Positions 29,928-38,839 of a stretch of DNA of 47,818 nt are shown in pieces. Both the position numbers and the translations under genes were made by a program. How positions within the stretch are numbered: position 1 is the first letter of the stretch; every line of letters starts with the position of its first letter. This DNA is from Thermoplasmata archaeon (lineage in GTDB: Archaea; Thermoplasmatota; Penumbrarchaeia; JAEHCK01): assembly GCA_020696345.1 (NCBI GenBank), contig JAEHCK010000022.1, positions 1-47,818 on the forward strand. Reading direction: 5' to 3'. Under the pieces are notes generated by a model. It saw only the letters and a program-made list of their open reading frames with translations. It had not been told where the DNA came from and did not search any database.

Positions 29928-31271
29928 ATGTCAGAGGAAATCAATCCATTCAAGATCGCACAACATCAAATCGATATCGTAGCCGAGAAATTGAAATTGA
30001 AAAAAGGTATCTATGAGTTCATAAGATGGCCGCACAGAGAATTGGAAGTACATTTCCCCGTTAAAATGGATAATGGAGATATAAAATCTTTCAAGGGTTT
30101 TCGAGTGCAGCACAATAATGCGCGGGGGCCTTGCAAAGGCGGAATAAGATATCATCCCGATGTAACATTGGACGAGGTTCGTGCACTGGCTACATGGATG
30201 ACCTGGAAGTGCGCGGTTGTTGATATACCGTTCGGTGGCGCGAAAGGTGGTGTGATATGTAATCCCAAGGAAATGTCAAAAACCGAACTGGAACGATTAA
30301 CACGAAGGTTTGCCTTGGAGATCTCGATCATAATAGGTCCGGAAAAGGATATTCCCGCACCGGACGTATACACCGATGCGCAAACCATGGCATGGTTCAT
30401 GGACACTTATAGTATGATCAAAGGTTATAGTGTACCGGGTGTAATTACAGGAAAACCATTATCGATTGGCGGTTCACAGGGCAGACGCGAGGCCACTGCA
30501 CGGGGTGTTATGTATACTGTCCGTGAAGCTTTGAAACATTTGGACTATAAAGTAATACCTCCGGAAGTATGGAAAAAGAAATGTTCTGAAGGAGAATTGA
30601 ATGATGCAATTTGCGATGGCGAGGAGGATTCTGGTTATAGGATAGACGATGCAACTGTGGCTATTCAAGGCTTTGGTAATGTTGGCTCGATTGCGGCAAA
30701 CCTTCTTACTCGAAAAGGTGCAAAGGTGATCGCTGTGAGTGATTCAAAAATAGGCATAATAAATAAAGACGGCCTGGATATACCTAAAGTTTTGACGCAT
30801 AAAAGTCGAACCGGTAGCCTTAATGGTTTCGAGGGTGCTAGCGAAGAAATTGGAACAAAGGATGTCTTGGAGGTCGAGTGTGATGTGTTGATCCCTGCGG
30901 CATTGGAGAACCAGATCACCGAAGATAATGTTGATAGAATAAAGACGAGGATAGTTGCCGAAGCAGCTAATGGTCCAACCACACCGGCGGCCGATAGGAT
31001 ACTGCATGAGAAAAATGTATTTCTAATTCCGGACATTCTTGCAAACGCGGGTGGTGTGACGGTAAGTTATTTTGAATGGGTGCAGGATCTTCAGCAATTC
31101 TTCTGGTCGGAAAGTGATATAAATATGAAGTTACGTGAAATTATGGTGAAAGCATTCGGAGAAGTGCGGGATATGTCTCAAAAACACCAAGTAAACATGC
31201 GTACTGGCGCTTATATGCTTGCGGTGCAACGAGTTGCAGATGCCATTATGATTCGGGGGATATTCCCGTAA
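29928..31271 (+). CDS. gdhA: Glutamate dehydrogenase
   Basis: NAD(P)-dependent interconversion of glutamate with 2-oxoglutarate and ammonium; cytosolic hexamer. All key residues are present: Lys70 (GPCKGGIRYHP), Lys94 (MTWKCAVVD), catalytic Lys106 (PFGGAKGG), Asp146 (PAPDVYTD), and the nucleotide-binding loop IQGFGNVGS. At 447 aa it is longer than the usual 415-420 because of an insert of about 30 residues before the Rossmann loop (KVIPPEVWKKKCSEGELND region). It is the intact reference for the altered paralog at 36789. Coenzyme choice was not determined. Confidence 0.95.
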   Translation: MSEEINPFKIAQHQIDIVAEKLKLKKGIYEFIRWPHRELEVHFPVKMDNGDIKSFKGFRVQHNNARGPCKGGIRYHPDVTLDEVRALATWMTWKCAVVDIPFGGAKGGVICNPKEMSKTELERLTRRFALEISIIIGPEKDIPAPDVYTDAQTMAWFMDTYSMIKGYSVPGVITGKPLSIGGSQGRREATARGVMYTVREALKHLDYKVIPPEVWKKKCSEGELNDAICDGEEDSGYRIDDATVAIQGFGNVGSIAANLLTRKGAKVIAVSDSKIGIINKDGLDIPKVLTHKSRTGSLNGFEGASEEIGTKDVLEVECDVLIPAALENQITEDNVDRIKTRIVAEAANGPTTPAADRILHEKNVFLIPDILANAGGVTVSYFEWVQDLQQFFWSESDINMKLREIMVKAFGEVRDMSQKHQVNMRTGAYMLAVQRVADAIMIRGIFP

Positions 31272-31323
31272 GATAGGAATTCGATAAACTTAATTTGAAT
31301 ATAATTTAATAATTCTCTTTTTG

Positions 31324-31343
31324 CTAAAATTGGGAGAAGAACT
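31324..31343. repeat. Sequence resembling the IS630-type inner end (reverse orientation)
   Basis: CTAAAATTGGGAGAAGAACT is close to the reverse complement of 14477-14496 and 46725-46744, with a single inserted A and two changes. Possible element-end relic. Confidence 0.3.
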
Positions 31344-31384
31344 AATTATTATTCTATTGAAATGGTCCAGCCCTCTCCCCAGCG

Positions 31385-31535
31385 ATTAACATCAATACAT
31401 ATTGATGCCAACAGTAATCGGTATGAAGCTATATTGATTTCAACGGTGATTGGATTGACTCTATATTGACACCACCCGCAATTGGATTGACGCCATGTTG
31501 AAGCCAACTATATTTGGATTGACACCAATGTTATA
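31385..31535. repeat. Tandem-repeat array 7 (about 32-bp period)
   Basis: Units beginning ATTGA recur at about 31400, 31432, 31464 and 31497 (32-33 bp steps) with the internal text TTGGATTGAC. A short inverted piece (AACATCAATACAT) precedes them. It lies between gdhA and pstS, on the same strand, just before the pst promoter (TTATATATGC at 31531-31540). It is weaker and less symmetric than arrays 1-6. Confidence 0.6.
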
Positions 31536-31599
31536 TATGCCTAATCCTATATTATTTTCAAATTAGTAATTATAATCCAAAACTCAAAGGTGGAATACA

Positions 31600-32607
31600 A
31601 TGTCAAAATGGGACAATCTTAAAGAAAAGATCAGGGTACGAAAATGGACGATAACTATTGTTATTATTCTTATTATAATACTCGCCCTTTTTGCCAATAA
31701 TTATTTCTTTGGCCATAAAAAAACCATAAAAGTCTCAGGCGCCTATGCATTGTATCCAATGATGTGTGTCTGGGCAGAGGAATATCAAGAATTACACCCT
31801 GATATCAGAATCGAGGTCTCTGGTGGCGGCGCCGGTAAAGGAATGACCGATGCACTTGCAGGACTTGTCGATCTTGGCATGGTTTCAAGAGACATATATC
31901 GAGAAGAACTTAAGAACGGTGCGTTTTATGTTTCGGTCTGTAAGGATGCCGTGGTGGCAACAATTAATTCTAAGAACCCCGTTGTAAATCAACTTCAACA
32001 AAAGGGTGTGACAAAAGAAGAATTCGTAAAAATATTCATCACCAGGGAAATTAAGACCTGGGGTGAACTGGTTAATAATTCAAATGTTCATGATAAGATC
32101 AATATCTATACACGTGCGGATGCATGTGGTGCAGCAAAGACATGGGCAAAGTATCTGGGAAATTACACACAGGAGGACCTAACGAATGCTGCCGATGTAG
32201 CGATCATGCATGATCCTGATCTGGCCGAAGCCATAAAAAATGATAAACTGGCGATTGGCTATAATAATATTAACTTCGCCTACGATATGCATACAAAAAA
32301 ACCACTGAGCGGCCTACAAATTGTGCCGATCGATCTGAATAACAATAACACAATCGATGAAGAAGAAAAATGTTATGATACGCGTGATGAAATAGTACAA
32401 GCCATCGCAGATAATGTCTATCCATCACCGCCAGCCAGGGACCTGTATCTTGTCACCAAAAACAAGTTTTCGGGTGAGGCGAAAAAATTTGTAAGATGGA
32501 TCTTGACCGACGGGCAGGGGCATCTCCCAGAGAATGGCTATATTCAATTACCTCAAACAAAATTGGAATCCGAACTGCAGGTTTTAGAAACAAATAAACG
32601 ACCTTAA
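31600..32607 (+). CDS. pstS: Phosphate ABC transporter substrate-binding protein PstS
   Basis: Binds inorganic phosphate outside the membrane and hands it to PstCA. An N-terminal anchor helix (ITIVIILIIILALFANNYFF) replaces the bacterial signal peptide or lipobox, so it is membrane-tethered. Family motifs: SGAYALYPMMCVWAEEY near the N-terminus (usual SGSxxxxP), EVSGGGAGKGMTDAL, LGMVSRDIY, and the R-A-D-A-C-G phosphate loop (TRADACGAAKTW). 335 aa. First gene of pstSCAB, with its own TATA box at 31531. The family is clear; phosphate is inferred from the family and operon. Confidence 0.92.
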   Translation: MSKWDNLKEKIRVRKWTITIVIILIIILALFANNYFFGHKKTIKVSGAYALYPMMCVWAEEYQELHPDIRIEVSGGGAGKGMTDALAGLVDLGMVSRDIYREELKNGAFYVSVCKDAVVATINSKNPVVNQLQQKGVTKEEFVKIFITREIKTWGELVNNSNVHDKINIYTRADACGAAKTWAKYLGNYTQEDLTNAADVAIMHDPDLAEAIKNDKLAIGYNNINFAYDMHTKKPLSGLQIVPIDLNNNNTIDEEEKCYDTRDEIVQAIADNVYPSPPARDLYLVTKNKFSGEAKKFVRWILTDGQGHLPENGYIQLPQTKLESELQVLETNKRP

Positions 32608-32633
32608 TGTACATCTTCAAATGAGTGAATACT

Positions 32634-33524
32634 ATGAAGCCCAGACTATTGAAGGAATTCGTTTGTAAAAAGCTTATGCTTCTTGCCACGATTTTTTGCT
32701 GTGCAATATTAATATCGATCTTTATTATTTTACTTTTCAAGTCCAGCCTCCTACTCGGTGACCAGTCTTTGACCGATCTGCTTTTTTCATCCTTATGGAA
32801 TCCTGAAAGCGGGAAATTTGGTTTCTATTCGATCATATTGGCCACAATATACGTAACCGGTATTGCAATGCTTATTTCCATTCCAGTTTCAATTCTAAGC
32901 GCCATTTATATTGCAGAATACATCCGTGGTAGACCAAGGAGTATTATTAGCGCTTTTGTGGATGTGTTAGCCGGTGTGCCGTCCGTGGTTTATGGAATGT
33001 GTGCAATATTGGTATTGGTACCATTGGTTCGAAACCACATCGCACCGTGGTTTGGTACAACCAGTACAGGATTTTGTGTATTTACAGCGGGTGTGACACT
33101 GGCAATAATGGTGTTTCCTATCATAATCTCGATTTGTGTTGAAGCGTTCCGAAGCGTTCCTATTGGCGCACGGGAAGCGTCACTCGCGGTTGGTGCTACA
33201 AAATGGCAAATGACCAAACATGTTGTGTTTCGCGGTGCATCTCCAGGCGTGTTTTCAGCCGTACTACTTGGTTTCGGCCGCGCCTTTGGAGAAACCATGG
33301 CAGTTGCAATGGTGGTAGGAAACCTACCTCGGACTCCTAACTCGATATTTAGCCCGGCAACAACTTTACCTTCACTCATTGCTACTACTTATGGTGAAAT
33401 GATGTCAGTGCCACATTATGAATCTGCAATCATGTTTGCTGCTTTAATTTTACTTCTGATCGTTGTTATGTTCAATGTTTTAGCAAGGGCAGTACTGAAA
33501 AAATTGCAAAAGAGGTGGAAATGA
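32634..33524 (+). CDS. pstC: Phosphate ABC transporter permease PstC
   Basis: The ATG at 32634 (MKPRLLKEF) is preferred to a GTG at 32625; 296 aa. About six TM helices; the ABC-permease EAA loop is EAFRSVPIGAREASLAVGATK followed by FGRAFGETMAVAMVVGN, the PstC signature. It forms the channel with PstA. It starts 26 nt after pstS and its TGA directly precedes the pstA start, so translation is coupled. Confidence 0.93.
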   Translation: MKPRLLKEFVCKKLMLLATIFCCAILISIFIILLFKSSLLLGDQSLTDLLFSSLWNPESGKFGFYSIILATIYVTGIAMLISIPVSILSAIYIAEYIRGRPRSIISAFVDVLAGVPSVVYGMCAILVLVPLVRNHIAPWFGTTSTGFCVFTAGVTLAIMVFPIIISICVEAFRSVPIGAREASLAVGATKWQMTKHVVFRGASPGVFSAVLLGFGRAFGETMAVAMVVGNLPRTPNSIFSPATTLPSLIATTYGEMMSVPHYESAIMFAALILLLIVVMFNVLARAVLKKLQKRWK

Positions 33525-34373
33525 TTGGATCTTAGAAAATTGGAAGAACGTATTTTTAAAGTTTTAATGATAATCTCGTTGATAATAGTAATGGGTAGTT
33601 TGATCAGTATAATCGCGATCGTTGTTATCAAAGGCGCTCCTGCACTCAGTCTCGAGATGGTTACACAAACCCCAAAAGGCGGATTTTATCTAGGCGGCGG
33701 TGGGGGTATATTGAACGCCATCATGGGCTCGTTATACTTGGCGATTGGTGCAACGTGTTTAGCATTTTGTGTCAGTATTGGAATAGCGATGTATTTGCAA
33801 AGGGAATATACGAGTTCTAATGTCGCGGAATTCATTAGAACCGTGTTAGACATCCTTTGGGGAATTCCCTCGATCATTTACGGTATTTTTTGTTTCATCA
33901 TCATGATGAATCTAGGGATAGGCACGAGTTTATTGGCGGGGATCATCGCACTCACATTTCTTGAGATACCCATAATGACCCGGGGCATGGATGAGGCACT
34001 TAGAACGGTTCCATTAGAGCTTAAGGATGCGGCATACTCATTGGGCGCAACAAAGATCGAGACCTCATTTGGTGTTGTCAGAAAACAAGCATTACCCGGT
34101 ATATTATCCGGTGTTCTATTGGCGTTTGGAAGGGGTATTGGTGATGCCGCATCGATACTGTTTACCGCAGGATTTACAGATCATGTACCCACTTCGTTAT
34201 CGGACTCCGCGGCATCACTTCCAACAATGATATTCTTTCTTGCAACTTCACCATTACCTGAAGTTCGTGAAAGAGCTTATGCTGCCGCATTCATTCTGCT
34301 GACAATTGTGCTTTTTATTAGTGTAATCTCACGGTTGGCTACTCGAAAATATACAAAGTTTATAATTAAATAA
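33525..34373 (+). CDS. pstA: Phosphate ABC transporter permease PstA
   Basis: TTG start at 33525 directly after the pstC stop, with GAGGTGG (33512-33518) 6 nt upstream, which decides the start; 282 aa. Six TM helices; EAA loop DEALRTVPLELKDAAYSLGATK and FGRGIGDAASILFTAG. Partner of PstC. A palindromic A/T element follows at once, so the transcript may partly end before pstB. Confidence 0.92.
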   Translation: MDLRKLEERIFKVLMIISLIIVMGSLISIIAIVVIKGAPALSLEMVTQTPKGGFYLGGGGGILNAIMGSLYLAIGATCLAFCVSIGIAMYLQREYTSSNVAEFIRTVLDILWGIPSIIYGIFCFIIMMNLGIGTSLLAGIIALTFLEIPIMTRGMDEALRTVPLELKDAAYSLGATKIETSFGVVRKQALPGILSGVLLAFGRGIGDAASILFTAGFTDHVPTSLSDSAASLPTMIFFLATSPLPEVRERAYAAAFILLTIVLFISVISRLATRKYTKFIIK

Positions 34374-34416
34374 AAAAATGTTTCGCAAAACGAAATGATA
34401 ATTGACGCATTTTTTT
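34372..34416. terminator. Dispersed palindromic A/T-tract element, copy B
   Basis: A-tract plus ATGTTTCGCAAAACGAAATG, then GACGCAT plus a T-tract. It holds an inner inverted repeat TTTCG-CAAAA-CGAAA. It overlaps the pstA stop and lies before pstB, as copy A lies between dnaK and dnaJ. Confidence 0.55.
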
Positions 34417-34499
34417 ATTCATCGATATTATAAGAACAGTAAAACTCTACACACCCGAGCTCTTCACACTTGGGCCTAAAACTTGAAAGGAGGTAATAT

Positions 34500-35258
34500 A
34501 TGTCTACCCATAAAATTCGAACACAAAATTTGAACGTGTATATTGGAAAACATCATATTCTAAAAGACATTAATATTGAAGTCCCTGAGAAAAAGATCAC
34601 GGCAATTATTGGTCCATCAGGATGTGGTAAAACTACTCTACTCAAATGCTTTAATAGATTGATCGATCTGATCGATAATGTAAATATCCGGGGTAAGATC
34701 ATTATCGATGACATAAATATTTTTAATCCTAAAATTGACTTGACTAATATACGAAAAAAAATGGGTCTCCTTTCACAGAAACCATATCCTTTGCCTATGT
34801 CTATTTATGATAATGTGGCATACGGTTTAAGAATTCACGGACAATCGAATAGAGAAATCTTGGATGCCAAGGTGAAACATTACTTGGAGGCAGTTGGTTT
34901 GTGGTCCGAGGTAAAAAATCGGTTAAAAGAACCTGCATTACAATTATCTATTGGCCAGCAGCAGCGTCTATGTCTGGCACGCGGCCTTGTAGTTGAGCCC
35001 GAGGCAATTCTTTGCGATGAACCCACTTCTGCGCTTGACCCTAAATCTGCACAACGAATTGAAGAGCTGCTTATAAAACTAAAAAAGGATTACACGATAA
35101 TTTTAGTCACCCACACTTTAAGACAGGCACGACGGCTTGCCGATTATGTGATTTTTTTATATCTTGGAAAAATAGTAGAACAAGAACCCGCGAAAGTATT
35201 TTTTGAAAATCCCAAAGAAGCTAGAACCAAAGCATATGTAAAAGGTGACATTAGTTAA
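34500..35258 (+). CDS. pstB: Phosphate ABC transporter ATP-binding protein PstB
   Basis: Cytosolic ATPase that powers PstCA. Walker A GPSGCGKTT, Q-loop SQKPYPLPMSIYDNVAYG (typical of PstB), Walker B AILCDEPTSALDP, switch His in VTHTL. The ABC signature reads LSIGQQQRLCLARGL where LSGGQ is usual. 252 aa, normal length. The start is set by AAGGAGGT about 6 nt before the ATG. A weak hairpin (CCCGAG...CTTGGG) lies in the 126-nt gap after pstA. Confidence 0.94.
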   Translation: MSTHKIRTQNLNVYIGKHHILKDINIEVPEKKITAIIGPSGCGKTTLLKCFNRLIDLIDNVNIRGKIIIDDINIFNPKIDLTNIRKKMGLLSQKPYPLPMSIYDNVAYGLRIHGQSNREILDAKVKHYLEAVGLWSEVKNRLKEPALQLSIGQQQRLCLARGLVVEPEAILCDEPTSALDPKSAQRIEELLIKLKKDYTIILVTHTLRQARRLADYVIFLYLGKIVEQEPAKVFFENPKEARTKAYVKGDIS

Positions 35259-35302
35259 TAACAAACTGGGATCAAACCAAAATAAATTGGCTAAAAACCA
35301 AA

Positions 35303-35317
35303 TTTATATATTTATAT
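35303..35317 (+). promoter_or_regulatory. TATA-like region before the AbrB-type gene
   Basis: AATTTATATATTTATATG lies 30-40 nt before the ATG at 35344, suggesting a promoter separate from pst and a very short leader. Confidence 0.4.
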
Positions 35318-35343
35318 GTCGTTATGGTCACTTGGTGAACCAC

Positions 35344-35529
35344 ATGAAAATTGATTTAGATGAGGTTGAATATATTTCCGAAACCGCACTTACTATCAGG
35401 GGTACCCGAAGACGGACCACCTTACCAAAAGTCATAGTTGAGAAACTGGGATTGAAAAATGGAGATAAAATCAGATGGATATTTTTTAAAAATAATAGTA
35501 TAATGATAACTCAAGTAGAGAGAAGATAA
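35344..35529 (+). CDS. AbrB/SpoVT-type DNA-binding protein
   Basis: 61 aa from the ATG at 35344, with GGTGA 5 nt upstream; a longer in-frame start at 35245 overlaps pstB and is unlikely. The sequence TRRRTTLPKVIVEKLGLKNGDKIRWIF matches the swapped-hairpin AbrB fold. Archaeal pst loci often end with PhoU proteins carrying such a domain at the N-terminus; here the domain stands alone and no PhoU follows. Likely a regulator of pst, or half of a former AbrB-PhoU gene. Confidence 0.8.
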   Translation: MKIDLDEVEYISETALTIRGTRRRTTLPKVIVEKLGLKNGDKIRWIFFKNNSIMITQVERR

Positions 35530-35535
35530 ATCAAA

Positions 35536-36606
35536 TTAACCGATACCCTTTAATGATTCTATTAATTCTCTTCCTCGTAAAGAATCTTTTTTCTTATTCA
35601 AAATAGCTAGCGATACTTTTTGTTGGTCGATCGAGTAGGTCATTTCCGGTGATAACAAAAGTTTCTTCATTGCACCGATACTATCCGGGAATCGACTATC
35701 ATATTTTTCCTCCCATTTGAAATGCTCCTCTACATTGAAAAAGACCTTGAATAATAGAATATTGTATCTTCCAATGTTAGCCTCTAAAGCCAATGGTATA
35801 TTTGGATCTAATTTGAATGCCTTTAAGATTTTTTCGTTGTTCTTTTTTATTTCCATTAAACAATATACTAGGATCAGGTTTGGTGGGACAAAGAATTCGG
35901 GGAACCTGCAAACAGGTTTTGAAATTATTTTTTCTTTTAAAAGTATAGATATTCGACGTTCAATTGTTTTTCTATGAACATGTAATTTGTTTGCCAACAT
36001 ATTTTCATTTGTTTGGATGCCTTCTCCTATTACAAATTTTTTTAAAATTTGAAAACAGAGATCATTCATTTTAAAACCATTAATTTCGATTTGTTCTCCA
36101 TTATTGTATTTTTCTTCCATGATGGATATAGGCGAATATGGCTGATATTTGATAATATTCTGATTACTGAAAAAAAGTGAGTGTGCGGGGTATCTGATAT
36201 CCCGCGGTGGGATTTTTTCTTTTAATACTATTTCCTTTTTCCATTCTCCGTAAGTGTATATATTATTATGATATTCGATCAATAATGTATTATATTCTTC
36301 ATCTCTAACATAAAAAGCCCCGAAGATGTGTTCATCTTCTCGAAGGAATTTATCAATTGCATCGTTTCTTGGTAAATCTGCCCTACTTACCACCAATAAA
36401 GGGTACTCTTCGTATAACCACAAAAAGGGATAGATCGGTTTGTTGATTATTTTAAATTTGAATAACGCTTTTACTTGTTCTTTGATCGTGTTTCTGTGCC
36501 TTTTGAATAATTGTGATAGGGCGCTGATATTAACGTCGACTCCTGTTCCCGAGCAAATATTTTCTAGAATTTCCAAATTTAATTTATCATTTAGCAATTC
36601 TGACAT
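35536..36606 (-). CDS. Transcription regulator with two winged-helix domains, divergent from the redox operon
   Basis: 356 aa. A first wHTH is at about residues 8-60 (ILENICSGTGVDVNISALSQLF, RHRNTIKEQVKALFKFKII) and a second at about 180-240 (LCFQILKKFVIGEGI, LHVHRKTIERRISILLKEKII). Alpha/beta regions between and after them may sense a ligand. It is the same general design as the regulator at 20116-21474 but with little direct similarity. It is transcribed away from the operon starting at 36789 and shares its promoter region, so it probably controls that operon, itself, or both. Confidence 0.72.
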   Translation of the reverse strand: MSELLNDKLNLEILENICSGTGVDVNISALSQLFKRHRNTIKEQVKALFKFKIINKPIYPFLWLYEEYPLLVVSRADLPRNDAIDKFLREDEHIFGAFYVRDEEYNTLLIEYHNNIYTYGEWKKEIVLKEKIPPRDIRYPAHSLFFSNQNIIKYQPYSPISIMEEKYNNGEQIEINGFKMNDLCFQILKKFVIGEGIQTNENMLANKLHVHRKTIERRISILLKEKIISKPVCRFPEFFVPPNLILVYCLMEIKKNNEKILKAFKLDPNIPLALEANIGRYNILLFKVFFNVEEHFKWEEKYDSRFPDSIGAMKKLLLSPEMTYSIDQQKVSLAILNKKKDSLRGRELIESLKGIG

Positions 36607-36682
36607 AAATGAGATATTATCTTACTAATATAAATACATTTTATCTATAATAGTATCAAATGTGTTAAAAACTAAAATAAAC

Positions 36683-36733
36683 TATGTACAACAATATTAT
36701 ACATATTTTCATTAAGAAATCATAAGTTATGAT
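36683..36733. promoter_or_regulatory. Two candidate operators in the divergent promoter region
   Basis: TATGTA and TACATA flank 11 nt at 36683-36705. ATCATAA-G-TTATGAT at 36719-36733 is a perfect palindrome about an odd centre. Both lie between the double-wHTH regulator and the altered-GDH operon. Operator function is inferred. Confidence 0.45.
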
Positions 36734-36788
36734 AGTTTTAATTAAATCTTAGTAGCAAACTTGATATTAAAGCTTAAGAAATGTATCA

Positions 36789-38042
36789 ATGCCTGTTAAA
36801 TACCCCTATCCTAAGTACCGAATTATGGAAATGATAAATAACGAAGCACTTAATACCAATAATGATATTAATTTAATAAAAGTTCTCAAAGATATTAATG
36901 TTTCGGCGTTTCTTGATAGTTGGGGACCCTTAGAGGTTATTCAAGTTTACGATCCAGATATCAATATGCAGGGTATCTTAGTTATTGACAATACCGTGTT
37001 AGGGCCTGGCTGTGGTGGAATAAGGATATCTCCTACAATTACACCTCGATTAGTTTTTGAACAAGCAAGAAAAATGACCTTGACTTGTGCACTGGTAGAT
37101 GTAAATTTTGGTGGAGCCGCGGCAGGTATTAGGGCCAACCCTTTCGAGATCGATAAAAAAGAATTCATAAGATCTTTTGCCAAGAGGGTTTCCCCTTATG
37201 TCCCAGGACGATATATTGCCAGACCGGATGTTAATATAACGCAAGAAGAAATGGCTGTTTTTTCAGAAGAGGTCGGTGATAGGCGCGGGGCAACCGGAAA
37301 ACCCGAAAACATGGGTGGGATACCGTACGAATTGGGCGCTATTGGTTTGGGGATGGGTGTGGTAATTGAAACCATTTTTGATACTCTTCAATCGGTTCTA
37401 TCCTCCAATTCTATTCCTCAAGATCTTTCCGAGGCAAAAATAGCAATACAAGGTTTTGACAATATTGCTCGTACTTTGTTAAAATATCTGTACAATAAAA
37501 ATGCTAAGATCGTCGCAATTTCCGACCAGTATTGCACTATCTACGACCCATTGGGAATTAACGTAGATAAAATTCTAGATTGTTATCTGGAAACCGGTGA
37601 AAAACTCCCATTAAAAAAATTAAAGGCTGCACAGAACGCCGAGACTCTATCTACCGATGAGATCATTAAAGTTAAATGTGACCTATTTGTCCCAACAACC
37701 GCAAATAAATTGGTGATAGACGAAAATCTAAATCTTCTCAAAGCCAAGTACATAATTGAAGGAGTAAACGCCCCGATCACCGATACTGCTGAACTAATTT
37801 TACATAAGAAAGGTGTTTTGGTCATACCTGATATTCTAACAACTGCCGGTGGGGCAATTTGCTCATATTCCGAGTATAATGGGAATTGCTCGGAATCGGC
37901 TTTTTCGTTAATAGATTCTCGTATCAGAGACATTACTAAAAATATTCTTCAGAAGTCATTGGAAACCGATGTGCCTCCAAGAAGGATCGCCAAAGAAATT
38001 GCCAAGAGAAGGATCCTTAAAGCAACGGAGGTGAAACCATGA
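36789..38042 (+). CDS. Glutamate dehydrogenase paralog lacking active-site lysines (probable pseudoenzyme)
   Basis: 417 aa, homologous to GDH along its whole length (MTLTCALVDVNFGG..., IIEGVNAPITDTAELILHKKGV, VIPDILTTAGGAICSYSEY). Aligned by eye with the intact GDH at 29928, Lys70 is Cys75 (GPGCGGIR), Lys94 is Thr99, and catalytic Lys106 is Ala111 (FGGAAAGI). Asp146 is kept as Asp148. The nucleotide loop GFGNVG has become GFDNIA. Normal GDH catalysis is therefore unlikely. It heads a tight operon with glutamate-synthase and NADH-dehydrogenase-like genes; a role as a glutamate/2-oxoglutarate sensor or structural subunit is inferred. There is no clear ribosome site, so the exact start is uncertain. 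Confidence 0.85.
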   Translation: MPVKYPYPKYRIMEMINNEALNTNNDINLIKVLKDINVSAFLDSWGPLEVIQVYDPDINMQGILVIDNTVLGPGCGGIRISPTITPRLVFEQARKMTLTCALVDVNFGGAAAGIRANPFEIDKKEFIRSFAKRVSPYVPGRYIARPDVNITQEEMAVFSEEVGDRRGATGKPENMGGIPYELGAIGLGMGVVIETIFDTLQSVLSSNSIPQDLSEAKIAIQGFDNIARTLLKYLYNKNAKIVAISDQYCTIYDPLGINVDKILDCYLETGEKLPLKKLKAAQNAETLSTDEIIKVKCDLFVPTTANKLVIDENLNLLKAKYIIEGVNAPITDTAELILHKKGVLVIPDILTTAGGAICSYSEYNGNCSESAFSLIDSRIRDITKNILQKSLETDVPPRRIAKEIAKRRILKATEVKP

Positions 38043-38839
38043 TGGCCGAATCCTTATCGGTGCTGCGCCCATTCATTTTATCTTGGAACCTAAGAAATAT
38101 TATCGATCATTCTACGCAATTGTTCAATGAAAGATCCTGCATATTGGAAACCTGTTTAGGTGAATATCCAATCGATGCATGGAATACTTATTTTCTTGAG
38201 ATCCCTCGGAACGGTTATAAAAAAGACATTTTGGGTAGGAGCAACAATGCACTTAGTACGGAAATGAGAAATACGAAATGGAACAACAATAGAATTGTAC
38301 CTCTACCAGTCTATCGTAATTTTAAATATTCCGATATTGAAAAATTCAAATTGGTGATCAAACACTGGGTCGACATTTCGTTACCCGATGATATCCCCTG
38401 TCTTGCTTTGGCTATCAAATGTCATGGGAATTATTCAGATACCAGAGAGGCACAGAACGTAAATGTTCTACTAATATGGCATGATGCGGTTTGTAGAATA
38501 ATTACATTGGACTGGTTTGAGGGTCCTCTCGAGGATTGCATTACACCTGAATGGTATATCAATAGCACTCCATTATTAAATCTACATGAGGCCATTGAAA
38601 AATTACGAAATCTTTTTGATAATTCCTTGTGGGATAATACATCATTTTCGATTTTAACTATACCTTCATGCCTGGGCCATAGCTTGCACGGAACGATGAC
38701 AGATTCGTCTTACACTCCCTGGGAACTCGAATGGAGATATGGTGACCACTCCGAGTTAATTGCTGACTTGTCGATGATCCTTTCAGAGATTCAAAATATA
38801 TTTTCAAAATATTCAATGGAGCGTGATCCACATGGCTAG
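38039..38839 (+). CDS. Unknown protein of the redox operon
   Basis: 266 aa. Its ATG overlaps the TGA of the preceding gene (ATGA), with GGAGGTGA 4 nt upstream, and its end overlaps the NuoE-like gene, so it is translationally coupled on both sides. It is rich in Trp, His, Asn and Asp (LIWHDAVCRIITLDWFEGPLED, CLGHSLHGTMTDSS). No signal peptide, TM helix, CxxC motif or known fold was seen. Its place between the GDH-like and the NuoE-like genes implies a role in the same complex or its regulation. Confidence 0.75.
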   Translation: MMAESLSVLRPFILSWNLRNIIDHSTQLFNERSCILETCLGEYPIDAWNTYFLEIPRNGYKKDILGRSNNALSTEMRNTKWNNNRIVPLPVYRNFKYSDIEKFKLVIKHWVDISLPDDIPCLALAIKCHGNYSDTREAQNVNVLLIWHDAVCRIITLDWFEGPLEDCITPEWYINSTPLLNLHEAIEKLRNLFDNSLWDNTSFSILTIPSCLGHSLHGTMTDSSYTPWELEWRYGDHSELIADLSMILSEIQNIFSKYSMERDPHG

